A stretch of 64,000 nt of DNA from Weeksellaceae bacterium TAE3-ERU29. Lineage in GTDB: Bacteria; Bacteroidota; Bacteroidia; Flavobacteriales; Weeksellaceae. The translations under genes and the position numbers were made by a program. The DNA is taken from contig JAHUUM010000007.1 in the NCBI GenBank assembly GCA_019218445.1, positions 1 through 64,000 of the forward strand. Reading direction: 5' to 3'. This document shows positions 25,953 to 34,800 of the stretch, in pieces; the first letter of the stretch is position 1, and the number at the start of each line of letters is the position of its first letter. Under the pieces are notes generated by a model. It saw nothing but the letters and a program-made list of their open reading frames with translations, searched no databases and was not told the origin of the DNA.

Positions 25953-27128
25953 ATGAAATACGATTTTAACGAAATAGTCGATAGAAAAGGCTCTGATGCG
26001 CTAAAAGTAGAAGCACTTTTGCCTCGCTGGGGGAGAGAAGATTTATTACCTATGTGGGTGGCTGATATGGATTTTAAAGCACCTCCTTTTGTGGTAGAAT
26101 CTGTAAAAAAACGATTAGATAACGGAATTTTCGGATATACTTCTATTCCAAAAGAGTGGTATAATTCTATTATAAATTGGCACGACAAAAGAAATCAATG
26201 GAATATAAATGAGTATATGATTACTTTTTTACCGGGCGTTGTTCCCGGGTTATCCGTTGCTGTACAATGTTTTACAAATCCCGGAGATAAAGTATTGATT
26301 ATGCCACCGGTATATTACCCTTTCCGTTTGGCAGTAGAAAATAATGGTCGAGAATTAGTGAATAGTCCATTAGAATTAAAAAACGGAGAATATCATATAA
26401 ACTTTGAAAAATTCGAACAAGATATTAAAGGTTGTAAACTATTTTTATTCTGTAATCCTCATAATCCGGGCGGAAAGGTTTGGACTAAAGATGAATTAAT
26501 TAAAATCGCAAAAATCTGTAAAGAAAACGGGACATTAGTAATCTCAGATGAAATTCACTCTGATTTAACTTTCGCTCCGCATAAACATCACGTTTTTTCT
26601 AATACTTGTCCGGAAGCTAAAGAAAATAACATCACTTTAAACGCTCCGAGTAAAGCTTTTAACCTTGCAGGATATTGCTCTGCTTATGCCATTACAGAAA
26701 ATACAGATTTAAGAAAAAAACTGAATAAATTCTTAGAAGAAAAAATGCTTGGTGACCCAAATGTTTTTGCTTACATCACCACTATTTCTGCTTATAAAAA
26801 CGGGGAAGAATGGTTAAAAGAAGTGAAAGATTATATCTTTAGTAATATTCAATTTTTAGATGAATATTTAAAAGAACATACGCCAAAAATAAAAGCTATA
26901 ATTCCACAAGCCTCTTATTTGGTGTTTTTAGATTGTAGAGAACTGAATTTAACACAACCTGAATTAGTTGATTTCTTTGTAGATAAAGCTCATTTAGCCT
27001 TAAATGACGGAGCAAGTTATGGCGAATCGGGAAAAGGTTTTATGCGAATTAATTTAGCTACGCCAAGAAAAATTGTAGAACAAGCACTACAACAGATAAA
27101 AGAGGCGTACAATCAACAAGGATTTTAA
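25953..27128 (+). CDS. PatB/MalY-type PLP aminotransferase or cystathionine beta-lyase
   Basis: 391 residues, fold-type I PLP enzyme. N-terminal family signature: DFNEIVDRKGSDALK... DLLPMWVADMDFKAPPFV. FCNPHNPGGKVW binds the cofactor phosphate region, SDEIHSDLTF holds the Asp that contacts the PLP pyridine, and K234 (APSKAFNLAGY) is the Schiff-base lysine. C-terminal Arg is in MRINLATPR. PatB/MalY members are C-S beta-lyases acting on cystathionine or cysteine conjugates, some also regulators. It lies 8 nt after gldC and is probably co-transcribed, though functionally unrelated. Confidence 0.92.
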   Translation: MKYDFNEIVDRKGSDALKVEALLPRWGREDLLPMWVADMDFKAPPFVVESVKKRLDNGIFGYTSIPKEWYNSIINWHDKRNQWNINEYMITFLPGVVPGLSVAVQCFTNPGDKVLIMPPVYYPFRLAVENNGRELVNSPLELKNGEYHINFEKFEQDIKGCKLFLFCNPHNPGGKVWTKDELIKIAKICKENGTLVISDEIHSDLTFAPHKHHVFSNTCPEAKENNITLNAPSKAFNLAGYCSAYAITENTDLRKKLNKFLEEKMLGDPNVFAYITTISAYKNGEEWLKEVKDYIFSNIQFLDEYLKEHTPKIKAIIPQASYLVFLDCRELNLTQPELVDFFVDKAHLALNDGASYGESGKGFMRINLATPRKIVEQALQQIKEAYNQQGF

Positions 27129-27172
27129 AATTTTATTTAGTTTAATTATCTATGTATACAAAATATTAAAGC

Positions 27173-27658
27173 ATGAAAAAAATATTATTTGCATTTGTGA
27201 TAATACTTACAGCTTGTAACAGTAAAAACACTCATAATAATTTATTAGATGAAAACCAATCTATACCTGCTGAAGAAAAGTTTTTCTTTTCAAAAGAGAA
27301 TAGTTGTGCCGAGCAAATAGAAAATTACGACAATACCGGTAAACTTACCTTTTATTTTTTCGATTCCGAAGGAATGCTTCCTGAAGACATGTATGAAACA
27401 TCTCCCAGTAATATTCTTAAAAAGGAACTTAGAGAGGATTCTGTTTTCGTAAACTATGCAAAAAAACATTTCAACTTTTTTGTTTTTGACCAAGCCTGTG
27501 ATGTCGGAAGAATTAAAGCTTCAAATTTTGATATAAAAATTACCCCTACAATGTTGTTAGTGGATGAAAATGGAGAAGTTTTGCTTACAAAGATAGGTCC
27601 ACACATACCGGCAGAATTAGTTGAGGAGATAAAAGAGGTTTTACAAAACAATGATTGA
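27173..27658 (+). CDS. thioredoxin-fold lipoprotein without CxxC
   Basis: 161 residues with a lipobox ILTAC. The body looks like a thioredoxin-like domain: strand LTFYFFDSEGML, a helix, strand NFFVFDQACDVG, then a cis-Pro loop and beta hairpin ITPTMLLVDENGEVLLTKIGP as in TlpA-like proteins. There is no CxxC in the expected place; two isolated Cys (NSCAEQ, QACDVG) remain, so classic disulfide exchange is doubtful. It is in the cell envelope. It follows the PatB-like gene by 44 nt. Confidence 0.7.
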   Translation: MKKILFAFVIILTACNSKNTHNNLLDENQSIPAEEKFFFSKENSCAEQIENYDNTGKLTFYFFDSEGMLPEDMYETSPSNILKKELREDSVFVNYAKKHFNFFVFDQACDVGRIKASNFDIKITPTMLLVDENGEVLLTKIGPHIPAELVEEIKEVLQNND

Positions 27659-27697
27659 ATAACTTACAAAAAATCTAATAACTAATAATAATTTTAC

Positions 27698-27705
27698 TAT
27701 CTTTG
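27698..27705 (+). promoter_or_regulatory. -7 box of the trigger factor gene
   Basis: TATCTTTGCAAC is a textbook flavobacterial -7 box with start region, 20 nt before the tig ATG at 27726. No TTG is seen at the -33 distance. Confidence 0.55.
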
Positions 27706-27725
27706 CAACCCAAAATTTTAATGGA

Positions 27726-29072
27726 ATGAATGTTACACACGTAAACGCAGATGATTTAAGTGCCGTTTTAACGGTTTCTATAGATAAAGCAGACTATACT
27801 GATAAAGTAAACTCAGCTTTAAAAAACTACAAAAAAAATGCGAATGTTCCCGGCTTTAGAAAAGGGCACGTTCCTATGGGACTTATCAAAAAACAATACG
27901 AAAAACCACTGATTTACGAAGAAGTAAATAAATTATTACAAGAAAACGTAGATAAATATTTAACCGAAAATAAAATCGAAATTTTAGGTCAACCATTACC
28001 AAAAGAAGACAAAAGCTTTGATTGGGATAACGATACTTTAAAATTCGAGTTTGAATTAGGTTTAGCTCCTCAGTTTGATGTAAATTTAGAGGAAATCACT
28101 TTACCTTATCACAAAATCCAAGTATCTGACGAAGATGTAGACAAATACATCGAGAACTTCAGAATGCGTTATGGTAAAATGTCTGAGGCAGAAACTGCAG
28201 CAGAAGGTGCTTATTTAAAAGGTATTTTCTACGAATTAGACGAAAACGGAGAAGAAACAGCAGAACATTATCATGCAACTATCGCTTTCAACGATTTAAA
28301 ATCAAAAGAATTATTTGAAGGTAAAAAGAAAGATGATAAAGTAGAAGTTGATGCTAAAGAAGTTTTTGAAGATGATGATAAATTAGCTGCTACTTTTGGT
28401 TTAGAAAAAGAAGAAGTTGCTGATTTCAACAAAAAATTAGTTTTCAAAATTCAAAGTATTACTAATCACGAAAAAGCAGAAATGAATCAAGAATTCTTCG
28501 ATAAAATTTACGGAGAAGGTGAAGTAGATTCAGAAGAAGCTTTTAGAGCGAAAGTAAAAGAAGAGTCAGAAAAAATGTACGTCGAAGAAGCTGATAGAGT
28601 TATGCTTACAAACGGACTTTTATATTTAGTAGAAAATACTAAGTTTGATTTACCTAAAGATTTCTTAGTTAAATGGGTTCAGTTCTCTAATAAAGAGGCA
28701 GACTCTCCGGAAAAAGCAGAAGAAATGTACGAAGGTGCAGAAAAAGGTATGCGTTTCCAATTAGTTGAAGGTAAAGTTGCTAATAAATTTGACATTAGTG
28801 TAACCAAAGAAGATATTGAAAGTCAAGCAATAGAAATGGTTAAAAAGCAAATAGCAATGTACGGTGCAGGAATGAATTTTGATGATGCTATGCTTAAAAA
28901 CATTGCACAACAAGCATTACAAGATGAAAATCAGTACCGCCAATTAGCTGACCAAGTTTTTGCAGGTAAAATGTTACAAGTGTTTAAAGACAACGTAAAA
29001 TTAGAAGAAAAAGAAGTTAGTTTTGATGAGTTTTTAGAAGATGTAAAAGCTCAAAACGAAAGAACTAAATAA
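27726..29072 (+). CDS. tig: trigger factor (ribosome-bound chaperone and peptidyl-prolyl isomerase)
   Basis: 448 residues. The N-terminal ribosome-binding domain carries the signature GFRKGHVPMGLIKKQYEKPL (about 42-62). A divergent FKBP-like domain follows (about 150-240), then the long helical C-terminal domain (about 260-440). Bacteroidota trigger factors are diverged from the E. coli form but keep this signature. It binds nascent chains at the exit tunnel. It is monocistronic, with its own -7 box and a terminator right after. Confidence 0.95.
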   Translation: MNVTHVNADDLSAVLTVSIDKADYTDKVNSALKNYKKNANVPGFRKGHVPMGLIKKQYEKPLIYEEVNKLLQENVDKYLTENKIEILGQPLPKEDKSFDWDNDTLKFEFELGLAPQFDVNLEEITLPYHKIQVSDEDVDKYIENFRMRYGKMSEAETAAEGAYLKGIFYELDENGEETAEHYHATIAFNDLKSKELFEGKKKDDKVEVDAKEVFEDDDKLAATFGLEKEEVADFNKKLVFKIQSITNHEKAEMNQEFFDKIYGEGEVDSEEAFRAKVKEESEKMYVEEADRVMLTNGLLYLVENTKFDLPKDFLVKWVQFSNKEADSPEKAEEMYEGAEKGMRFQLVEGKVANKFDISVTKEDIESQAIEMVKKQIAMYGAGMNFDDAMLKNIAQQALQDENQYRQLADQVFAGKMLQVFKDNVKLEEKEVSFDEFLEDVKAQNERTK

Positions 29073-29098
29073 ATAAATTTCCATAACTTAACTAGATT

Positions 29099-29138
29099 AA
29101 AAAGCTACTGAATTCATTTTTAGTAGCTTTTTTCTTAA
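29099..29138 (+). terminator. terminator after tig
   Basis: Stem AAAAGCTACT / AGTAGCTTTT with a loop around AATTCATT, followed by TTTCTT. It lies 27 nt after the tig stop. Confidence 0.8.
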
Positions 29139-29153
29139 TTAGATATATAATAC

Positions 29154-30947
29154 ATGCAATACACAAAACGGCTTATTTTATCAATGATTTTACTTTTCAC
29201 AGCGATGATTTCATTTGCTCAAACTCATGCCATTGATGATACTTTAAATCAAATTGATAATTTAGATACGGAAGGCAAAACAGAACAAGTCAAAAATCAA
29301 CTTTCAGAGTTAGAAAGACAAAGTCAAGCCAACAATAATCAAGTAGATTTAGCAAAAATCTATATGATGTATAGTAAAGTGTACACTCGAAAAAATGATT
29401 TTACTAAGGGAAAAAAATATGCTGATTTATCTTTAGAAATAGCTGAAAAATCTAAATCTCCGTTAGCATTAGCCTACGCATATTATAGTTATGCCTTTTA
29501 TTATCATTTCTTAGACATAAAAGATTTATGTTCGGAATATACCAACAAAGCCCTCGAAATCTTACCTAAAAACAAAGACCCTAAACTCGAGATACTTCTT
29601 TATTACAGATTATATGGCTTATATTCTAACTGGGATAATTTGGAATTGACCGAGAAATACGCCAATAAAGTTATTGATTTAGCAAAAAAACATAAAGAGT
29701 ATGACTTACTTGCCAATGGGTATTCTGCCAAATCTACTGTAATGCGAATTTATCATAAAGAAACCGAAAAAGGACAATACAGAGATAGTGTTCTTAATTA
29801 TCTAATGAAAGCCAATAAAATAGCTCAAAAATATCCTAATCAAGTTTATAAACGAACGCAGGCTATTTTAACAACCAATCTTACCAACCTTTATTATGAA
29901 AAATGGAACTCTAATCATTCTGATGAATTTAAGGATAGTATTCAAAAATATCTAAACATCACCGAAAAAACATTAAAGAATGTATACAATAAGGGAGAAA
30001 TCTTAGCAAATATCAAAGGTATTTCTTCTGAATTAGCACTCAATGAAGGAAACACAATAGAGGCTGAAAATTTATTACAAACTGCGTATAATGAGTTACA
30101 ATCAGAGAAAAGCCCTCCTTTTTATACAATGACTAATATTAGCGAAGGGCTAAGTCGGCTTTATAAAAACAAAGGCGATTACAGAAATGCTTATCTTTAC
30201 AAAGAAAAAAAGGAGAGTTATAAAGATTCCATTTATAAACAAAATCAAATGGAACAAACGGTGCGTTTGGAGGCTATTTACCAAAACAAACAAATCAAAA
30301 AAGAATTGGAACTCATTAAGGAAACTGCTAATCAGCGTAAAATCAGTAATTATTTATTGGTAGTGGCAGTACTTTTCCTTATCGGATTATTATTTTTCAT
30401 TGTTCGAAATTTTAAAAATAAATCCAATCTTCAAAAAGAGAAGGCCCACCGACTTCAAATGGAAAAAGAGGAGGCTCAAATGCGGATTAAATTCGAGCAA
30501 GAAGAGCAACGCCGATTGCGTACCGAACAAGAACTTCTTAAAGTCAAAAATCAGCAAATCGAAAAAGAAGTTTTAGCCCATTCTCTTCAAATCGAACGAA
30601 AAAATGAACTACTGGAAAAATTAGACAATGGAGAAAATCAAACAGTAAAACAAATTCTAAAAGAAGAAAAACGCATTGATAAAAGTTTGAATAAAAATCT
30701 CAATGAGTTTAAAAAAGTTAATCCTAAATTCTTTGAAAGAATAGATGAATTATCCGAAGGTAAACTTACCAATTTGGATAAAAAATATTGTGCTTATCTC
30801 TATTTAAAATTATCTAATAAGGAAATTGCTACCATTTTTAATGTAGAACCCAAAAGTGTGCGAATGACAAAATACCGAATTAAACAAAAATTAAATTTGG
30901 ATAAAGCAACAGATTTAGAAGAATTCTTACATAACCTCTTAGTATAA
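29154..30947 (+). CDS. TPR sensor with transmembrane helix and C-terminal LuxR-type HTH
   Basis: 597 residues. Signal peptide ends ISFAQ. Periplasmic TPR-like helical repeats run from about 30 to 390. A single membrane helix follows (about 397-417, YLLVVAVLFLIGLLFFIV). Next is a highly charged cytoplasmic coiled coil (to about 500), and at the C-terminus a helix-turn-helix (LSNKEIATIFNVEPKSVRMTKYRIKQKL) of the LuxR/GerE kind. This is a common Bacteroidota one-component membrane regulator type; its target genes and signal are unknown. It has no kinase or receiver domain. Its gene is followed after 136 nt by the SPFH operon, a possible target (inference). Confidence 0.85.
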   Translation: MQYTKRLILSMILLFTAMISFAQTHAIDDTLNQIDNLDTEGKTEQVKNQLSELERQSQANNNQVDLAKIYMMYSKVYTRKNDFTKGKKYADLSLEIAEKSKSPLALAYAYYSYAFYYHFLDIKDLCSEYTNKALEILPKNKDPKLEILLYYRLYGLYSNWDNLELTEKYANKVIDLAKKHKEYDLLANGYSAKSTVMRIYHKETEKGQYRDSVLNYLMKANKIAQKYPNQVYKRTQAILTTNLTNLYYEKWNSNHSDEFKDSIQKYLNITEKTLKNVYNKGEILANIKGISSELALNEGNTIEAENLLQTAYNELQSEKSPPFYTMTNISEGLSRLYKNKGDYRNAYLYKEKKESYKDSIYKQNQMEQTVRLEAIYQNKQIKKELELIKETANQRKISNYLLVVAVLFLIGLLFFIVRNFKNKSNLQKEKAHRLQMEKEEAQMRIKFEQEEQRRLRTEQELLKVKNQQIEKEVLAHSLQIERKNELLEKLDNGENQTVKQILKEEKRIDKSLNKNLNEFKKVNPKFFERIDELSEGKLTNLDKKYCAYLYLKLSNKEIATIFNVEPKSVRMTKYRIKQKLNLDKATDLEEFLHNLLV

Positions 30948-31027
30948 TCGTCTACGCAATAAAACACAAAAATCTAATAAACAACATATTAAAAAATAAT
31001 GTAGTCGTTTTGTAGACGCTTACTTTT

Positions 31028-31057
31028 TTGTACAAGACCAAAAATCATTGATATTTG
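31028..31057 (+). promoter_or_regulatory. candidate promoter of the SPFH operon
   Basis: TTG at 31028-31030, a 19-nt spacer and GATATTTG at 31050-31057 (one mismatch to TAnnTTTG). Its -7 part overlaps the left arm of the inverted repeat at 31053-31092. Confidence 0.45.
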
Positions 31058-31092
31058 CCATTGAAACCAATTTATAAAAATCAATGGCAAAT
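31053..31092 (+). promoter_or_regulatory. perfect 12-bp inverted repeat overlapping promoter and start codon
   Basis: ATTTGCCATTGA (31053-31064) and TCAATGGCAAAT (31081-31092) are exact reverse complements with a 16-nt spacer. The right arm contains the start codon of the SPFH gene (ATG 31084), and the left arm overlaps the candidate -7 box. It could be a two-half-site operator, or an RNA hairpin hiding the start codon if transcription begins further upstream. Confidence 0.6.
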
Positions 31093-32070
31093 CCGGACTC
31101 AAAACTTCCTTTTTTGGAAATCATCGAATGGGTGGAAGAAAACCCTAATTTATTGATGAGAAAAATCTGTGATTCCGATAAGGAAATCAAAAATGGAGCA
31201 AAACTCATCGTGCGAGAAAGTCAAAAAGCAATGTTTCTCAATGAGGGAACAATTGCCGATATTTTTGAGGCGGGAACGCACACACTCAAAACTCAAAATA
31301 TTCCTGTTTTAAGCAAATTAAAAGGCTGGAAATACGGTTTTGAAAGTCCGTTTAAAGCGGATATTTATTATTTTTCGGTTACACAATTCGTTAATTTAAA
31401 ATGGGGAACGCCCGCCCCGATTTTGATGCGAGACAGTCAGTTTGGGCAAGTCCGTATCAAAGCCTTTGGAAGTTACAATGTTCGTATTAAGGATATTGCC
31501 AAATTTTTCAAGGAATATGCGGGTACTTTTCCGATTCTGACCATTTTTGAATTGGAAAATCAGTTACGAGATTTCATTGCCCCCAAATTTGGCGAAGTGA
31601 TTGCCCAGTCGGGAATTTCCGTATTGGATTTGGCGGGAAATATGACAGAATTAAGTGCGAAAATTCGTCCGCTTATCACGCCTTATTTTGAAAATCTGGG
31701 TGTAGAAGTTACGGAGTTTGCCGTGAGTTCCGTAACCCTTCCTACCGAAGTTACCAAGCATTTTGACGATGTTACGAGTATGAATATGGTCGGCGATATG
31801 AATCGATACACGCAATTTCAAACCGCAAAAGCCATTGGAGAAGAGGGAAATCCATTGCAAAACAATGTGCAACAAGGCACAGCTATGGGAATGATGCTCG
31901 GTGCAATGCAACAACAAATGCAAAATTCAAATTCTTCTCAAAATCAGTCTAATGCACCCACCGATGATGTAGCCTCTCGTTTGCAAAAACTCAAAACACT
32001 TTTTGAAAACGGATTAATAGACGAGGAAGAATTTAAGGCAAAAAAAGCAGAGATTATTGCTGAATTGTAA
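31084..32070 (+). CDS. SPFH/Band-7 domain protein with C-terminal SHOCT domain
   Basis: 328 residues. It resembles the Bacillus YdjI/virion-core-protein-like SPFH family: FLEIIEW near the N-terminus, the ESQKAMFLNEG... FEAGTHTL segment, SPFKADIYYF, and KAFGSYNVRIKDIAKFF. A Gln/Asn/Met-rich linker (about 265-300) leads to a SHOCT motif (SRLQKLKTLFENGLIDEEEFKAKKAEIIAEL), a short helical oligomerisation module. There is no membrane helix; such proteins attach to membranes peripherally and oligomerise. It is first of a seven-gene cluster. Local G+C is high for the window (28 and 29 of 60 in 31381-31440 and 31561-31620, against 15 of 60 in 27781-27840). Confidence 0.88.
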   Translation: MANPDSKLPFLEIIEWVEENPNLLMRKICDSDKEIKNGAKLIVRESQKAMFLNEGTIADIFEAGTHTLKTQNIPVLSKLKGWKYGFESPFKADIYYFSVTQFVNLKWGTPAPILMRDSQFGQVRIKAFGSYNVRIKDIAKFFKEYAGTFPILTIFELENQLRDFIAPKFGEVIAQSGISVLDLAGNMTELSAKIRPLITPYFENLGVEVTEFAVSSVTLPTEVTKHFDDVTSMNMVGDMNRYTQFQTAKAIGEEGNPLQNNVQQGTAMGMMLGAMQQQMQNSNSSQNQSNAPTDDVASRLQKLKTLFENGLIDEEEFKAKKAEIIAEL

Positions 32071-32087
32071 TTTTTAATTAGGGAAAA

Positions 32088-32345
32088 ATGCAAGAAGAAA
32101 ACAAAAAACCGCTTTCACTTGTGGAGCGAATGAAACTCAAAGCACAACAAAACTCAAAATACGGTGGACAATTTGTCGAAAAAAAGGCAGAAGTTTCTGC
32201 TCAAGATTGTCCGAATTGCGGTGCGGGACGAGCCAAACACGAGGGCGTAACGCATTGTGCGTATTGTGGTTTTGAATTTATTCATCAAAAAATAGAAGAC
32301 GGAATTCACTTAAAAAAAGACGATAATTCAAAGCGATTTCTATGA
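32088..32345 (+). CDS. small zinc-ribbon protein
   Basis: 85 residues. The N-terminal half is basic and Gln/Lys-rich. The C-terminal half holds one zinc ribbon, CPNCG...CAYCGF (Cys pairs about 20 apart). Zinc ribbons like this commonly accompany SPFH-SHOCT proteins, probably as protein-binding modules. It overlaps the next gene by 4 nt (ATGA), so translation of the two is coupled. Confidence 0.75.
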   Translation: MQEENKKPLSLVERMKLKAQQNSKYGGQFVEKKAEVSAQDCPNCGAGRAKHEGVTHCAYCGFEFIHQKIEDGIHLKKDDNSKRFL

Positions 32346-33364
32346 CAAAATCCTATTTAGAACTGAAAGAATTGCAACAACGTTCCCAAGTGTTTTTACA
32401 AAAATTAAAAGTAAAAGCCAACGAATTGGAGGCAGAAGCACGCAGTATCGCTCAATCGGTTTATGACGAAGATACCGAGCGTTACAAACGTGCGTTCTAT
32501 AATTTTGAATTGGGAATAAAAGGGCAATTCAAGAGCATTCGGGAGAAAGCCAATGAGATTTATAAAAAACAAATTATGCCCCGTCGAGGTGGTTGGGACG
32601 AGCAAGGTGATTATGGTAATTTGTACAACGAAATTGTCCAACTTTTTCAAGATTTTGACAACGAAATACAAAACCAAATGTACTCGATTTTTGATTCGGT
32701 GCAGAAAATCAGTCCCGAAGTGTATTTGAAACAAGCCTTGGACGAATACGAACAAGTGAAAGACGCTTTTTCTTGTTCACAATGCGGTGCACCCATTCAT
32801 ATCGACCAACTTTATTTTGTTTCGACCTATATTCCTTGTCCGTATTGTAAAACGCAAAATACGTTTGTTCCCGGTACACGAATGGGCGAGGTGGAAGGTT
32901 TGACAAGGGAAGTAGGCGAAGAACGACACAAAGATTTGGAGCGAATTTATGATGAATTAAAGTCCGAACAAACCGCCGAATCGCTTTGGGCATATTTCAA
33001 ATATCGAGCGTTTGTATGGTTGGAAAAATCGAAAATTCTGCCTGTTTTTAAAGATGAAAATTTAAAAGTTTTTTATCGAGAAGTTCACGATGAACAAAGG
33101 TATTCTCATAATTATGACTACGAAAAACACCCCGAAATCTATCAAAAAATCGTAGAGAAATTAGGTTTTGAGAAAGATTTTTCAGAAAAAATACAGTATG
33201 CTACCGATGCAGAAAAATCAGCTTTAAAATCCGATTGGGATTTGATGTTGTATTTGTCTTTGGGTTATCTCGAAAAAATTGGTGATTTCGGGAAATATCA
33301 AACCATTTATCAGCAAAATCACGAACGATTAACAAATTTAAAATCGAAACTAAACGAATTATAA
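32342..33364 (+). CDS. coiled-coil protein with a central zinc ribbon (340 residues)
   Basis: Not recognised as a named family. The N-terminal 135 residues are a charged helical or coiled-coil region. A zinc ribbon sits at about 145-175 (CSQCGAPIHID... CPYCKTQNTF). The C-terminal half is helical. It is cytoplasmic, with no membrane helix. It is coupled to the small zinc-ribbon gene upstream and followed 10 nt later by a membrane protein gene. The context suggests a complex with the SPFH protein at the membrane (inference). Confidence 0.75.
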   Translation: MTKSYLELKELQQRSQVFLQKLKVKANELEAEARSIAQSVYDEDTERYKRAFYNFELGIKGQFKSIREKANEIYKKQIMPRRGGWDEQGDYGNLYNEIVQLFQDFDNEIQNQMYSIFDSVQKISPEVYLKQALDEYEQVKDAFSCSQCGAPIHIDQLYFVSTYIPCPYCKTQNTFVPGTRMGEVEGLTREVGEERHKDLERIYDELKSEQTAESLWAYFKYRAFVWLEKSKILPVFKDENLKVFYREVHDEQRYSHNYDYEKHPEIYQKIVEKLGFEKDFSEKIQYATDAEKSALKSDWDLMLYLSLGYLEKIGDFGKYQTIYQQNHERLTNLKSKLNEL

Positions 33365-33374
33365 AATTATAACT

Positions 33375-33830
33375 ATGAAAAATTACAAGTACGTAAAATT
33401 ATCGTCAGGAATGACCTATTTAGCCTTTATCGGATTTCTGTTTGCCATACTCATTATGGCTCTTATTGGTGTGGCTCAATTTGCCTATCAAATTTTTGAG
33501 GTTAACACATGGGTGTTTTTGTTGGTGGTAGCTGTTTTCATTGGATTATTTGCTTTAATGGCGGTATATTTAGCTAAGGCTGAAATCATTGACAATGAAT
33601 TTCATTTAAGAAAATTTTTCGGAAAGAGAGAAATTTTTGACATCAAACAGCTTTCTCATATTTACACAATGGGTGACCACAGAGGGACTTCCGTACTGCT
33701 TACCATTGACAACAACGGAAAGAAAGAACGATATTATATATTCACTTCCAATCTGATTTTTGAAAATACAAAAACCGATAGTGCAACGATTTTACAAGAT
33801 ATTTTGGAAGAAAATAAGAAAAATAAGTAG
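33375..33830 (+). CDS. two-helix membrane protein with a PH-like cytoplasmic part
   Basis: 151 residues. Two adjacent membrane helices (about 15-40 and 46-68), then a soluble domain of short strands (AEIIDNEFHLRKFFGKREIFDIKQLSHIYTM... SVLLTIDNNGKKERYYIF). The layout resembles bacterial PH-domain (YcxB/bPH2-like) membrane proteins, but this is by pattern only. It is fourth gene of the SPFH cluster, closely spaced (10 and 29 nt). Confidence 0.7.
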   Translation: MKNYKYVKLSSGMTYLAFIGFLFAILIMALIGVAQFAYQIFEVNTWVFLLVVAVFIGLFALMAVYLAKAEIIDNEFHLRKFFGKREIFDIKQLSHIYTMGDHRGTSVLLTIDNNGKKERYYIFTSNLIFENTKTDSATILQDILEENKKNK

Positions 33831-33859
33831 CTAAATTTCAATTATTAAAACTTAGATGT

Positions 33860-34360
33860 ATGAGAAAAAATGTAGTATTTGGCTTATGCCTTTTAATTTT
33901 CGGATTGCTTTCAACCGAGGCACACGCACGAAAAAGAATTTCCATAGGAACGAGCGAAAAACTGGAAACGGTGGCTCAATTACCTAACACAGAAGAATAT
34001 TTATTAGACAATGGCGATTATCTGAATTTGGGTGTCCTTTACGAGCGATTTGAAATTGCAGGAATGCCTTTGTGGGTTACGGAAGAACCTAAAATCGTGG
34101 GTGTTAATACTTTTAAAAGAGATATTTATTATGATTTAGACGATGAAACCATTCAAGCAATCATAGAAGAAAATAACTTACCAAGTGTCGATGAATTAAA
34201 ACATATTGGCTTTTTAGACCGTTATTCGGGTGCAATTATTTTATTGGTAGTCATCGGATTATCTACTATTTATGTTCTCTTTTTTAAAAAAAATACACCT
34301 AATGAAATTGAGGAAATAGAAGATACAAAAGAAGAAAATCAAACGAACATAAATCAATAA
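33860..34360 (+). CDS. exported single-pass membrane protein, function unknown
   Basis: 166 residues with a signal peptide ending AHA, a soluble extracytoplasmic part (about 24-120) with a short helical segment (LDDETIQAIIEENNLPSVDEL), then one membrane helix (about 126-143, GAIILLVVIGLSTIYVLFF) and an acidic cytoplasmic tail. I recognise no family. It is in the SPFH operon, 29 nt after the previous gene and 32 nt before the DUF805 gene. Confidence 0.7.
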   Translation: MRKNVVFGLCLLIFGLLSTEAHARKRISIGTSEKLETVAQLPNTEEYLLDNGDYLNLGVLYERFEIAGMPLWVTEEPKIVGVNTFKRDIYYDLDDETIQAIIEENNLPSVDELKHIGFLDRYSGAIILLVVIGLSTIYVLFFKKNTPNEIEEIEDTKEENQTNINQ

Positions 34361-34392
34361 TAATTTTATAAATAACTAAAAAAACAACGACT

Positions 34393-34734
34393 ATGAAAGA
34401 AAAATTCGACATGTATTTCGTAAACATTTTGAAGAACAATTATGCTAACTTCAAAGGCAGAGCAAGAAGAGCCGAATATTGGTATTTTGTGCTGTTTAAT
34501 GTGATTATCGCTTTTGTACTTGGATTTATTTTTGGTCTTCTTGACTTATCATTTGTGGCAAGTCTTTATTGGTTAGCCGTTTTTGTTCCTTCTATTGCTC
34601 TTGGATTTAGAAGAGTGCAAGATGTAGGAAAACCGGGTTGGTTTATTTTTATCCCAATTTATGGTTTTATCCTTACCCTTCAAGAAGGCGAAAAAGGAGC
34701 AAACGAATACGGAGCAGACCCAAAAGGTCTATAA
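34393..34734 (+). CDS. DUF805 family membrane protein
   Basis: 113 residues. Typical DUF805: the FKGRARRAEYWYFVLF start, membrane helices (about 28-50, 54-75 and 84-97), the ALGFRRVQDVGKPGWFIFIPIYG block with conserved R-x-x-D-x-G-x-xGW, and a GANEYGADPKG tail. Length is standard. DUF805 proteins are inner-membrane proteins of unknown function. It is the last gene before a terminator-like hairpin in the cluster. Confidence 0.92.
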   Translation: MKEKFDMYFVNILKNNYANFKGRARRAEYWYFVLFNVIIAFVLGFIFGLLDLSFVASLYWLAVFVPSIALGFRRVQDVGKPGWFIFIPIYGFILTLQEGEKGANEYGADPKGL

Positions 34735-34742
34735 ATCAAATA

Positions 34743-34780
34743 GAAAGTGATAGTAATTTTATTATCACTTTCTTCATTTT
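34743..34780 (+). terminator. terminator or attenuator inside the SPFH cluster
   Basis: Perfect 10-bp stem GAAAGTGATA / TATCACTTTC with a 10-nt loop, followed by TTCATTTTTC. It lies between the DUF805 gene and the 366-residue gene (66-nt gap), so expression of the latter may be lower or separately driven. Confidence 0.7.
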
Positions 34781-34800
34781 TCAATTAAAAAAACAAAATT

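Noticed and set aside
31084-32070. Phage or poxvirus structural gene, suggested by the name virion core protein
   Set aside because: That label is a historical annotation of this SPFH family. The Band-7 and SHOCT features and the operon show a cellular protein.
32405-32993. Minus-strand open frames opposite the zinc-ribbon gene
   Set aside because: The plus-strand frame has clear CxxC zinc ribbons and operon spacing. The reverse frames have no recognisable domain.
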